The notes under the pieces are model-generated. The model saw only the letters and a program-made list of their open reading frames with translations, did not search any database and had not been told where the DNA came from. 6,551 nt of DNA, taken from the NCBI GenBank assembly GCA_934296355.1, contig CAKRAY010000083.1, forward strand, positions 1-6,551, given 5' to 3'. How positions within the stretch are numbered: the stretch's first letter is position 1; each line of letters opens with the position of its first letter. A program made the translations under genes and the position numbers. Below, piece after piece: positions 1 to 6,130 of this stretch. Source of the stretch: an uncultured Clostridia bacterium (GTDB lineage Bacteria; Bacillota; Clostridia; Christensenellales; DTU072).

Positions 1-1
1 T

Positions 2-3000
2 TACGGAAGGTAAATTCTTTTCGTAAGTATAATAAACGTTTTCCTCGTTACCGCCGACGTAATTCGTCGATTGAATAAACTTACTTCGAGTCGCTTCCGG
101 CAATCTCAAATACGCTTTTTCGTCGACGACGCTTATACTGCCATACTTAACGAAGAACTTGCCTTTATCCGAACCGGAAACGCTGCGTTTCTTCAAAATA
201 TATCCTATTTGAACGGAAACGCCTCTACTGTCCGTCATCTTATACGGCTCGTATTTTTTGCGTTCTTCTTCGCTTAATTCCGCATAACGATTGAACGTAA
301 CGACGTCTATCATTTCTTGCTCGTTGTAATTTTTCGGTTTACCGAATTCGGGTATACCGTCCAGAGACACGGCGTCCGCCGCCAAAACGTTACCATAGAA
401 GAAAATCGTGTTCACATAGGAGAATCGCATATCTTGTTTATCGAAAACTCTTATGTTATACGAAGCGGTAAGTTCGCTATAATTCTTATATTGAACGCTT
501 ATGGGAATTTCCGTACCCTCTTTCGAGTACGAATTCTTAATGAAGCCCGAATACGAAACGTCTTCGCTCTTCATATCGACAAACTTATACATTTTGCCGA
601 TTTCGACTTGGTTATCGTCCGTCTTCGTGAATGTCAAACGCAAAATACCGTCGTCGAGAACAAGGTCGCTTTCGCTTTCGATTGCCGAATAGATATAGTT
701 TTGTTGTGGCGCGATAAACACTTCGACTTTGGTAAGCGTCGCGGTACATACGTACACGTAAACGGCGCATTCTTTGTTTTGATAACGTATCACAACGCGC
801 CTATAACCCTGAGTTTTTTCTTCAACCTTATAATCGAGCATATCGTTGGTTACGGGAACGTATCCTATATAATCGTTACCCTCGTCGTCGATATACGTTA
901 CTTCTATAACTTTATCGCGCACGTGTCCGTCGATGTAGCCGCTTAACATGAGTTCCCACTTCGCCGCGACTTCGGTAAGAACGGGTAAAGGTTTACCGTC
1001 GCTCGCCGAGCCGTACTCCGCTTTTACTTCGGTATTCTCGTTAAGATATCTGATTCCGTCGTCTTTAAGATAGGTTACGTTATATCTCGTACCATCCAAA
1101 TCTAAGTCGAGCGGGTACCTTATGCTCTTAACGGCGTAATGGTTTTCCGTCACGGTAACATAATACGCCTCGTTATCTATATATTTGCCCGTGCTTACGT
1201 AACCGTAACCCGACGGACTGTCGCTGTCTTTATAGGAATAATACAATTCGTAGTAGACTTTGCCGTTCTGATTAAGTAACACGCTGATTTGTTCGCCGCG
1301 CTCGTTGAACATTTTATACCACCAACCCGACGATACCTCTTTGTTAGACACGTTATCCAAATTGGATATGAACGCGTCCGCGCCTCCGTTATATGTCATG
1401 ACGAATTCAAATCCCGAAAAGTCTATTCCCTTGGCGTAAGTGTTAAGGTAGTTCGTAGTGCCGTTTCTTCTAAGCGCAAGCGATGTGGGTCTTCTTTCTA
1501 CGACGTTTATTACCAAAGTGCCTTCGTCCTTCGCTCCTAAGTACGAGAATTTAACCGGCACGTTAGCCGCCACCTTGCTCTTAGACGTATCGTAAATCAT
1601 GTCGCTCGTCGCGGGTATACGCGCCGTGGTTGAAGTGGACGCATATTTTATTTCCAAAGATACGCCCGTCAAGTCCCAATCTTCGTTTACGGCGTAAACG
1701 TCCTTATATCCTTTTTCGCCACCATAAGAACTAAGTATAACTTTTATTTCACTGATTAAAGAATCTTTGTTCATTAGGTAGTATTCGAACTCGTCGGTAA
1801 CGTCGGAACGGGTTTCGTACTCGTCGAAGTAAATCACTCTCGCTTGGTACGATTCGTTTTGTAAAACTTTCGCGACGGGGATTTCGGCGGTTTGACTGTT
1901 TAACGTAAACACGACCATTCTTTCGCCCTTTTCATTGGGTCCCGGCACGTAATCGGCTATTTGCGAAAAACTGTCTACGCTTACGAAAATTACTTTCTTG
2001 CTGTCGAAGTCTTTCTTGCTCACGTAAGTGTTGTTTCTATAATAAACGTTAAACACCGAGCCGTAAAAACCTATGTTTTCTTTTTGACTGACGTAAACGC
2101 TTATCGGATTTTCCACGAAGTCTATACCCACTATCGGTTGCGGACTAACGGTATAATTAAACGTCGCGCTTTGCGGGTCGAGAGTGTTTTTTAGTTCCTC
2201 GGGAATCATGATTTTATATTTGGGGGGCAAACAAAAACGTATCGACGTGGTATACGACGCTTTGGCGGGAGAGCAATATAATCCGAAGCCTTCGCCTTCC
2301 ACAATCATATCTTCCGTAAGTTGCTCCGGTTCGCTTTGCGTTTCGTTGTTATACACGACGTAATATTTCATACCGACTATCGAAACGGTATCTCCGAAAT
2401 AGAACTCTCTACCCGAAATAACGTTGGTCGTTTCGTCGATTACCAAGCCGACGGGATATTTACCCGTAACTCTGACGTACATAGAAACTCTGTTTTCCAA
2501 AACGCCGCCGTAGCAAATCCACAATTCGTGTCTGCCCGCTTCGCTTATATCCAAAGTCGCGTTGACGGAATCCACGCCCGCGTTGACGATTCTTATATGA
2601 TTTTCTTCGCTCATAAGAAAGTCTTCGTAACTTTCGTCGTCGTAATGTACCCTGACCTTGCCGGTAGAACGGTTAAGGGTATCGCCTTGAATTATATTGT
2701 TTATATCCGTGGTTTCGAAAAACTTCTCGGGAGACGGCTTTTGCGTGATTTCCATATACGAAAAGCCTCTTTTCTTTACTATGCAATCAAAATAACAAGT
2801 GGGAGCGGTTCTTACTACGACTACGCCGTTTACCACGCTCTCCACGACTCCGCCGCCCGTGGGTTTAACGAGTTCGGAGGCATATTTTCCTAAATAATTA
2901 TCCGGGTCTTTCGGCGTGACGATTTCGCCGACTTTTACAAACACCTCGGTAAGGCGATACTGTATAGCCGTATCGATTATCATTACGCTACTTCCGTTAT

Positions 3001-3988
3001 CGCCGCGGGTAATCGATTTAATCGTTCCGTAACTCTTACTCTTAACGGAACTTAGCGTTATTTCCTGTCCGTCGCGATCAAGTTTGTTGCCGGCGATTTC
3101 TTGTCCCGGTTTAACGACGTCGCCTACTTTCAAAGAAGTCTTGCCGTAATAAACGTATCTGTACACCGTACTGTACGTTGCGGGCGCGTACATGAGTTTT
3201 GCTTTGACGGTTTTTTCTTTTTTCGACGGGTCGACGATCGGCGAGTCGTCTATCATATAGATAAAATCATCTTTATGCTCCGTGACGTTATAAATAGGCG
3301 ATTGCCCGTTATCGAACGCGACTCTTACGGTCATACCGCTCATATCGAATCTATCGGATAAGTTTTCGTAAACGAAATTCTCGGACGCGTCGTCGATTAC
3401 GTCTATTGCGGTCGGCGTTTTTTCGTGGAATTCGACGTCGAAAGACAGTTCCACGCCGTAATAAGTAAACTTGACGGTCACGACGCCCACGGTTTCGTTA
3501 TCGTAATCTTGCAAATCGTCTTTTTTTACGTCATAGGTTACTTGCTTGTCGCCCTCGAACGTACAAAGAACGGTCGCGCCCGTGGTATCTACTTCTTCGC
3601 CGACGATATAGTCTTTTACGTACGGTTCGGAAAGAAGACTTACGCCGAGAAATTTCCATTCGGTCAAACGTATCGCAAACGAAGTACTCACTCCGCCATA
3701 GTTCACGATTACGTTATATTCTCCCGGCGCGCTCATATCGTAACTCGTCGGGTCGAGCATATCCTTGGTCAACGGTACTCTCTCGGTTTTTCCGTTATCG
3801 TAGGTGGCGATAACTTCCGCGTTTTCTATGTTGAGGACGTCGGAACAAATATAGTCCGTTTTCGTAATGCCGGTTACGGTCAAAGAAACGACTTTCGGAT
3901 CGGCATAGGAAATATCGGGCGTGCATGCGACCAAGGTCGTAAGCGCCGCTAAAATCATAATCAAGATTATGACGTTGATTTTTTTCAT
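2..3988 (-). CDS. Giant Ig-like-repeat surface lipoprotein, 3' end outside window
   Basis: This minus-strand frame is open for 1,329 codons from the ATG at 3988 and has no stop before the left edge, so the C-terminus is missing. The N-terminus is a lipoprotein signal: MKK, then a hydrophobic stretch (residues 4-21) and the lipobox LVAC with Cys22, so the mature protein should be lipid-anchored on the outer face of the membrane. The rest is a chain of beta-rich modules like bacterial Ig-like domains, clearest at residues 33-110 and 111-189. Each runs through a strand with a YDNGKT- or FEGDKQ-type turn to a closing V-x-V-x-Y-x-G strand. The signature (V/I)P-x-T-x-DM recurs at about 71-78, 791-798 and 1044-1051, with a looser copy at 556-562. 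Residues 286-396 look like a barrel-sandwich insert. It is rich in Tyr and Asp and shows no catalytic motif I recognise. Adhesion or carbohydrate binding is possible but not shown. A promoter and a GGAG site precede the start. Confidence 0.93.
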   Translation of the reverse strand, partial: MKKINVIILIMILAALTTLVACTPDISYADPKVVSLTVTGITKTDYICSDVLNIENAEVIATYDNGKTERVPLTKDMLDPTSYDMSAPGEYNVIVNYGGVSTSFAIRLTEWKFLGVSLLSEPYVKDYIVGEEVDTTGATVLCTFEGDKQVTYDVKKDDLQDYDNETVGVVTVKFTYYGVELSFDVEFHEKTPTAIDVIDDASENFVYENLSDRFDMSGMTVRVAFDNGQSPIYNVTEHKDDFIYMIDDSPIVDPSKKEKTVKAKLMYAPATYSTVYRYVYYGKTSLKVGDVVKPGQEIAGNKLDRDGQEITLSSVKSKSYGTIKSITRGDNGSSVMIIDTAIQYRLTEVFVKVGEIVTPKDPDNYLGKYASELVKPTGGGVVESVVNGVVVVRTAPTCYFDCIVKKRGFSYMEITQKPSPEKFFETTDINNIIQGDTLNRSTGKVRVHYDDESYEDFLMSEENHIRIVNAGVDSVNATLDISEAGRHELWICYGGVLENRVSMYVRVTGKYPVGLVIDETTNVISGREFYFGDTVSIVGMKYYVVYNNETQSEPEQLTEDMIVEGEGFGLYCSPAKASYTTSIRFCLPPKYKIMIPEELKNTLDPQSATFNYTVSPQPIVGIDFVENPISVYVSQKENIGFYGSVFNVYYRNNTYVSKKDFDSKKVIFVSVDSFSQIADYVPGPNEKGERMVVFTLNSQTAEIPVAKVLQNESYQARVIYFDEYETRSDVTDEFEYYLMNKDSLISEIKVILSSYGGEKGYKDVYAVNEDWDLTGVSLEIKYASTSTTARIPATSDMIYDTSKSKVAANVPVKFSYLGAKDEGTLVINVVERRPTSLALRRNGTTNYLNTYAKGIDFSGFEFVMTYNGGADAFISNLDNVSNKEVSSGWWYKMFNERGEQISVLLNQNGKVYYELYYSYKDSDSPSGYGYVSTGKYIDNEAYYVTVTENHYAVKSIRYPLDLDLDGTRYNVTYLKDDGIRYLNENTEVKAEYGSASDGKPLPVLTEVAAKWELMLSGYIDGHVRDKVIEVTYIDDEGNDYIGYVPVTNDMLDYKVEEKTQGYRRVVIRYQNKECAVYVYVCTATLTKVEVFIAPQQNYIYSAIESESDLVLDDGILRLTFTKTDDNQVEIGKMYKFVDMKSEDVSYSGFIKNSYSKEGTEIPISVQYKNYSELTASYNIRVFDKQDMRFSYVNTIFFYGNVLAADAVSLDGIPEFGKPKNYNEQEMIDVVTFNRYAELSEEERKKYEPYKMTDSRGVSVQIGYILKKRSVSGSDKGKFFVKYGSISVVDEKAYLRLPEATRSKFIQSTNYVGGNEENVYYTYEKNLPSV

Positions 3989-4000
3989 AAAGACAGACTA

Positions 4001-4004
4001 CTCC
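4001..4004 (-). promoter_or_regulatory. Ribosome binding site of the lipoprotein gene
   Basis: The minus strand reads GGAG here, 12 nt ahead of the ATG at 3988. The spacing is longer than usual, but this is the only purine-rich site before the start, and the lipoprotein signal peptide begins exactly at that ATG. Confidence 0.6.
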
Positions 4005-4030
4005 GAAATCTTTTAATTTTTAATAAATTA

Positions 4031-4059
4031 ATTATACTTTATAAGTATAAAAAAAGCAA
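4031..4059 (-). promoter_or_regulatory. Sigma-A-type promoter of the lipoprotein gene
   Basis: On the minus strand a perfect -10 box TATAAT (4031-4036) lies 17 nt downstream of TTGCTT (4054-4059), which matches the -35 consensus at its first three positions. Transcription would begin near 4024, giving a leader of about 35 nt before the ATG at 3988. The -35 box lies inside the descending arm of the ung terminator hairpin, so the two signals share DNA. Confidence 0.7.
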
Positions 4060-4093
4060 TACCTTTTTTCGTCTAATCAAGATATTGCTTTTT
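4049..4093 (-). terminator. Rho-independent terminator of ung
   Basis: Positions 4051-4061 and 4083-4093 form a perfect 11-bp inverted repeat (AAAAAGCAATA with TATTGCTTTTT) around a 21-nt loop; on the minus strand one wobble and one C-G pair can extend it inward. Reading leftward from ung, the hairpin is followed by a run of seven T's (4055-4049). The stem is AT-rich with a long loop, so strength is uncertain, but it is correctly placed about 60 nt beyond the ung stop. Between the ung stop and the hairpin (4094-4155) I see nothing else. Confidence 0.65.
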
Positions 4094-4155
4094 ATTGCCG
4101 TTTTACCGAAACCCGACGGACGGAAATTTGTCTGAATACGCTTTAACGCGCCTCG

Positions 4156-4821
4156 TTATAATTGCCAATCTATTGGAGTTTTACCGAGCGAAGTCAAAAT
4201 GGCGTTGGTTTTCGAGAAAGGTTTGCTTCCGAAAAATCCGTACGACGCGGAAAGCGGCGACGGGTGCGCGGAAGAAATTTTATAATGCTTGGGATTGGTG
4301 ATAATCTCCGCTTTCTTCTTAGCGGGATTGCCCCACAATATGAAAACTATCGGGTCCTCGCGTTCGTTGAGTTTTTTCAAAACGTCGTCGGTAAAGGTTT
4401 CCCAGCCTACTCCCTTATGCGACATAGGACATCCTTCCCTTACCGTCAGTAAAGTGTTAAGCAGTAGTACGCCTTGTTGTGCCCAGCCTAAAAGGTATCC
4501 GTTGTTGCTGTTTCGGATGCCTAAATCGCTATATAATTCTTTGTATATATTTTTTAACGAAGGCGGTAACGGAACGCCGGGACGTACGGAAAAGCACATA
4601 CCGTGAGCCTGCCCGGGCTGATGGTACGGGTCCTGTCCGATGATGACGGCTTTTACGTCCTTATACGCGGTCGCTTTCAGCGCGTTGAATATATCGTACA
4701 TGGACGGATAGACGGTTTGCGTAGAGTATTCTTTTTTTAGGAATTCCCGTAACTCCTTATAATAAGGCTTGTCGAACTCCCCGCGCAAAACCTCGTTCCA
4801 GTCGTTGCCGAAATCAACCAT
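4156..4821 (-). CDS. ung: Uracil-DNA glycosylase, family 1
   Basis: This 221-residue protein removes uracil from DNA, the first step of base-excision repair in the cytoplasm. Every family 1 signature is present. GQDPYH at 62-67 carries the catalytic Asp64. Phe77 in GMCFSV is the base-stacking residue. LLLNTLLTV at 119-127 holds Asn122, which reads uracil. HPSPLSA at 186-192 holds the catalytic His186 and the DNA-intercalation loop. The length is normal for a full bacterial Ung and nothing is missing. The start at 4821 is supported by a GGAGG site (4830-4834) with an 8-nt spacer. It has its own strong promoter and a terminator hairpin downstream. The small Cys-rich gene ends 78 bp upstream on the same strand with no terminator between, so some read-through into ung is possible. 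Confidence 0.98.
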   Translation of the reverse strand: MVDFGNDWNEVLRGEFDKPYYKELREFLKKEYSTQTVYPSMYDIFNALKATAYKDVKAVIIGQDPYHQPGQAHGMCFSVRPGVPLPPSLKNIYKELYSDLGIRNSNNGYLLGWAQQGVLLLNTLLTVREGCPMSHKGVGWETFTDDVLKKLNEREDPIVFILWGNPAKKKAEIITNPKHYKISSAHPSPLSASYGFFGSKPFSKTNAILTSLGKTPIDWQL

Positions 4822-4858
4822 ATTTTTTACCTCCGTTTTATATCTAATGACTTTTTAC

Positions 4859-4887
4859 ATTATACTATGAAACGGAATGTTTTTCAA
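4859..4887 (-). promoter_or_regulatory. Sigma-A-type promoter of ung
   Basis: On the minus strand TTGAAA (4882-4887, five of six consensus bases) and a perfect TATAAT (4859-4864) are separated by 17 nt. The predicted start is near 4852, about 30 nt before the ung ATG. The -35 box begins only 13 nt after the stop codon of the small upstream gene. No extra operator-like repeat is visible. Confidence 0.8.
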
Positions 4888-4899
4888 TATAAATTGTGT

Positions 4900-5076
4900 T
4901 TAAATTATGTTGTTGCCACCATTACAACTGCCGCATCCGGACAGCAACAACAGACATAAACACATAGCGAGATTGTTTTTATTGCTCTCGCAACCGGAGT
5001 CGGAAGGACAACCGCTTCCCGTACCAAGTCCGCCGCTTAGTATCAACAATAACAACAAAGGTAAACTGTCAAACAT
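4900..5076 (-). CDS. Small Cys-rich hydrophobic protein, 58 residues, unknown function
   Basis: A 58-codon frame from the ATG at 5076 to a TAA at 4900-4902 has a good ribosome binding site: GGAG at 5084-5087, 7 nt ahead of the start. The protein has two hydrophobic leucine runs (about 5-13 and 37-46), each followed by a short Gly/Ser/Cys segment: LSGG at 13-16 then SGC, and LSGCGSC at 45-51. This suggests an internal duplication. Six cysteines sit at 23, 29, 39, 41, 48 and 51, and the C-terminus is NGGNN-rich. I do not recognise the family. It could be a small membrane peptide, a metal or thiol-handling peptide, or a secreted peptide with an odd leader. It is transcribed divergently from the ArsR-type gene across a shared 109-bp region, which makes it the obvious candidate target of that regulator. 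The opposite strand is also open but has no ribosome binding site. Confidence 0.72.
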   Translation of the reverse strand: MFDSLPLLLLLILSGGLGTGSGCPSDSGCESNKNNLAMCLCLLLLSGCGSCNGGNNII

Positions 5077-5139
5077 ATTTTTTCTCCAAAAATCTCTCTT
5101 TTATTCTAAAAAACGTCATTTTTCAACAAGAAAAACGAT

Positions 5140-5156
5140 TTATGATATTCTCATAA
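5140..5156. promoter_or_regulatory. Candidate ArsR-type operator dyad
   Basis: A perfect inverted repeat, TTATGA-N5-TCATAA, lies between the divergent arsR and Cys-rich genes. It covers the -10 box of the leftward promoter and a possible rightward -10 box, TATGAT (5141-5146), for arsR; the rightward -35 is weak. ArsR-family dimers typically bind AT-rich dyads of this kind over their own promoters. Binding is inferred from position and symmetry only. Confidence 0.5.
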
Positions 5157-5170
5157 TAACATTTTATCAA
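5142..5170 (-). promoter_or_regulatory. Promoter of the small Cys-rich gene
   Basis: The minus strand has TTGATA (5165-5170, five of six consensus) and TATCAT (5142-5147, five of six) with 17-nt spacing. The start would be near 5135, giving a leader of about 60 nt. The -10 box lies inside the dyad at 5140-5156, so a repressor bound there would block it. Confidence 0.6.
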
Positions 5171-5185
5171 AGGAGCATATAAAAT

Positions 5186-5569
5186 ATGACAATGGAAACT
5201 TTACTTTCTCAGTATATGCCGTCGGAAAACGCGGTAAAAAACGTCGGCGAGTTCTTTGCCGTATTCTCTCACGAAACTCGCATAAGAATCCTTATAATGT
5301 TGTCGGTGTCGGAACTGAACGTAAACGATATTTCCCGCGCCCTTCAATTAAATCAAAGCACTATTTCGCATCAACTTAGAATTTTGAAAGACAGAAAAAT
5401 CGTCACTTCTACTCGAAAAGGCAAAGAAAAATATTATGCGATTGCGAACGATTATATTAACGAAGTTTTATTTTCCGCAGTCAAAGCGACAGCCGAAAAC
5501 GAAAAATCTTTGTCGGAAAAAGTTACCGAACAACAACTTTTTAACGAACTATCGTTCAATCTCGGTTAA
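5186..5569 (+). CDS. ArsR-family winged-helix transcriptional regulator
   Basis: This 127-residue protein has the usual ArsR/SmtB size and layout. It has an N-terminal helix, the FFAVFSHETRIRIL segment (23-36), helix-turn-helix DISRALQLNQSTISHQLRIL (48-67) with its recognition helix around QSTISHQL, then the wing (about 70-86: IVTSTRKGKEKYYAI). It should act as a dimeric DNA-binding repressor released by a signal. At the place of the classical metal-binding motif ELCVCDL the protein reads ELNVNDI (43-49). Both cysteines are Asn, the whole protein has no cysteine, and no His/Asp pair suited to an alpha-5 metal site is seen. The signal is therefore probably not a thiol-bound metal. The start at 5186 is chosen over the Met at 5192 because AGGAG (5171-5175) lies 10 nt ahead. 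It probably represses itself and the divergent Cys-rich gene. Its stop overlaps that of the convergent membrane gene. Confidence 0.95.
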   Translation: MTMETLLSQYMPSENAVKNVGEFFAVFSHETRIRILIMLSVSELNVNDISRALQLNQSTISHQLRILKDRKIVTSTRKGKEKYYAIANDYINEVLFSAVKATAENEKSLSEKVTEQQLFNELSFNLG

Positions 5570-6126
5570 TCGTTGTTTTTCGGCTTAATTATTTTGTTTA
5601 TAATCGTTTTTGAATATTCGTACCCTTTTATCAATAGGAAATCGTAAAGAATAAAGGCTAAACTGAAAACAAGGTTCAATACCGCGTACAAACCCGTTTG
5701 ATTAAAATTCGCTAAAAACGAGATTTTAGAAACGTCCACGCTGATGACGTTAATTAGTTTATAGCATATAAAAAACACTAAACAAGAATACGCGATTTTG
5801 GCAACGAACGTTATAATTTGATTCACTTTTTTGTTGTGCAAAAAAACGCTTAAAACGACGTATAGACCGCTTGCCAGTAAAAACGGTATTATGCGTAAAT
5901 TTGCTATAAAAAATCCCGCCACGCCTACTACAATCGAAGCGAGAATCGCTTCTCTATAATAATTTTTGCTTAGCGGAATCATTATGCCTACCGCGGTTAA
6001 AACGGTAAAGGTAAGCGACATAACGCTGACAAAGTACGAAAGCGTTACGCACACGAGCGAAAAAGCCGCGCCTATACCCGCGAGAGCGACGCGCGCCCCG
6101 ATGTCCTTACCTATCTGTTTACGCAT
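5566..6126 (-). CDS. Six-helix integral membrane protein, possibly ECF S-component-like
   Basis: This 186-residue, very hydrophobic protein has about six transmembrane segments (roughly 12-33, 34-52, 59-75, 78-97, 105-127 and 145-166). The N-terminus is short and basic, and the C-terminus is a basic cytoplasmic tail (about 167-186, rich in Lys and Asn). Size and topology fit small membrane proteins such as the substrate-binding (S) components of ECF vitamin transporters. I see no motif that fixes a substrate, so the function is left open. The ATG at 6126 has no clear Shine-Dalgarno site; the upstream gene stops 4 nt earlier, so translation is probably coupled to it by re-initiation. At its 3' end the stop codon shares the palindrome TTAA (5566-5569) with the stop of the convergent arsR gene, so there is no spacer and any terminator must lie inside arsR. 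Confidence 0.85.
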   Translation of the reverse strand: MRKQIGKDIGARVALAGIGAAFSLVCVTLSYFVSVMSLTFTVLTAVGIMIPLSKNYYREAILASIVVGVAGFFIANLRIIPFLLASGLYVVLSVFLHNKKVNQIITFVAKIAYSCLVFFICYKLINVISVDVSKISFLANFNQTGLYAVLNLVFSLAFILYDFLLIKGYEYSKTIINKIIKPKNND

Positions 6127-6130
6127 TTTA

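Noticed and set aside
317..946. Open frame of 209 codons on the plus strand
   Set aside because: It lies wholly opposite the lipoprotein gene, lacks a ribosome binding site, and has no recognisable domain. CpG-rich codon use on the minus strand keeps the opposite strand open.
2321..2893. Plus-strand open frame of 190 codons
   Set aside because: Antisense to the lipoprotein, no ribosome binding site, and no protein family features; a shadow.
3425..3952. Plus-strand open frame of 175 codons
   Set aside because: Antisense to the signal peptide and first two Ig-like modules of the lipoprotein, whose lipobox and domain pattern are convincing.
4095..4606. Three overlapping plus-strand frames opposite ung
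   Set aside because: The minus strand encodes a complete uracil-DNA glycosylase with all motifs, so these are shadows.
4907..5182. Plus-strand frame of 91 codons between ung and arsR
   Set aside because: No ribosome binding site and low-complexity composition. The opposite strand carries the 58-residue frame with a GGAG site and promoter.
5517..5542. AAAAAGTT-N10-AACTTTTT inverted repeat as a firm terminator
   Set aside because: Only one G-C pair in an eight-pair stem, and it lies within the arsR coding sequence. Too weak to list as a feature.
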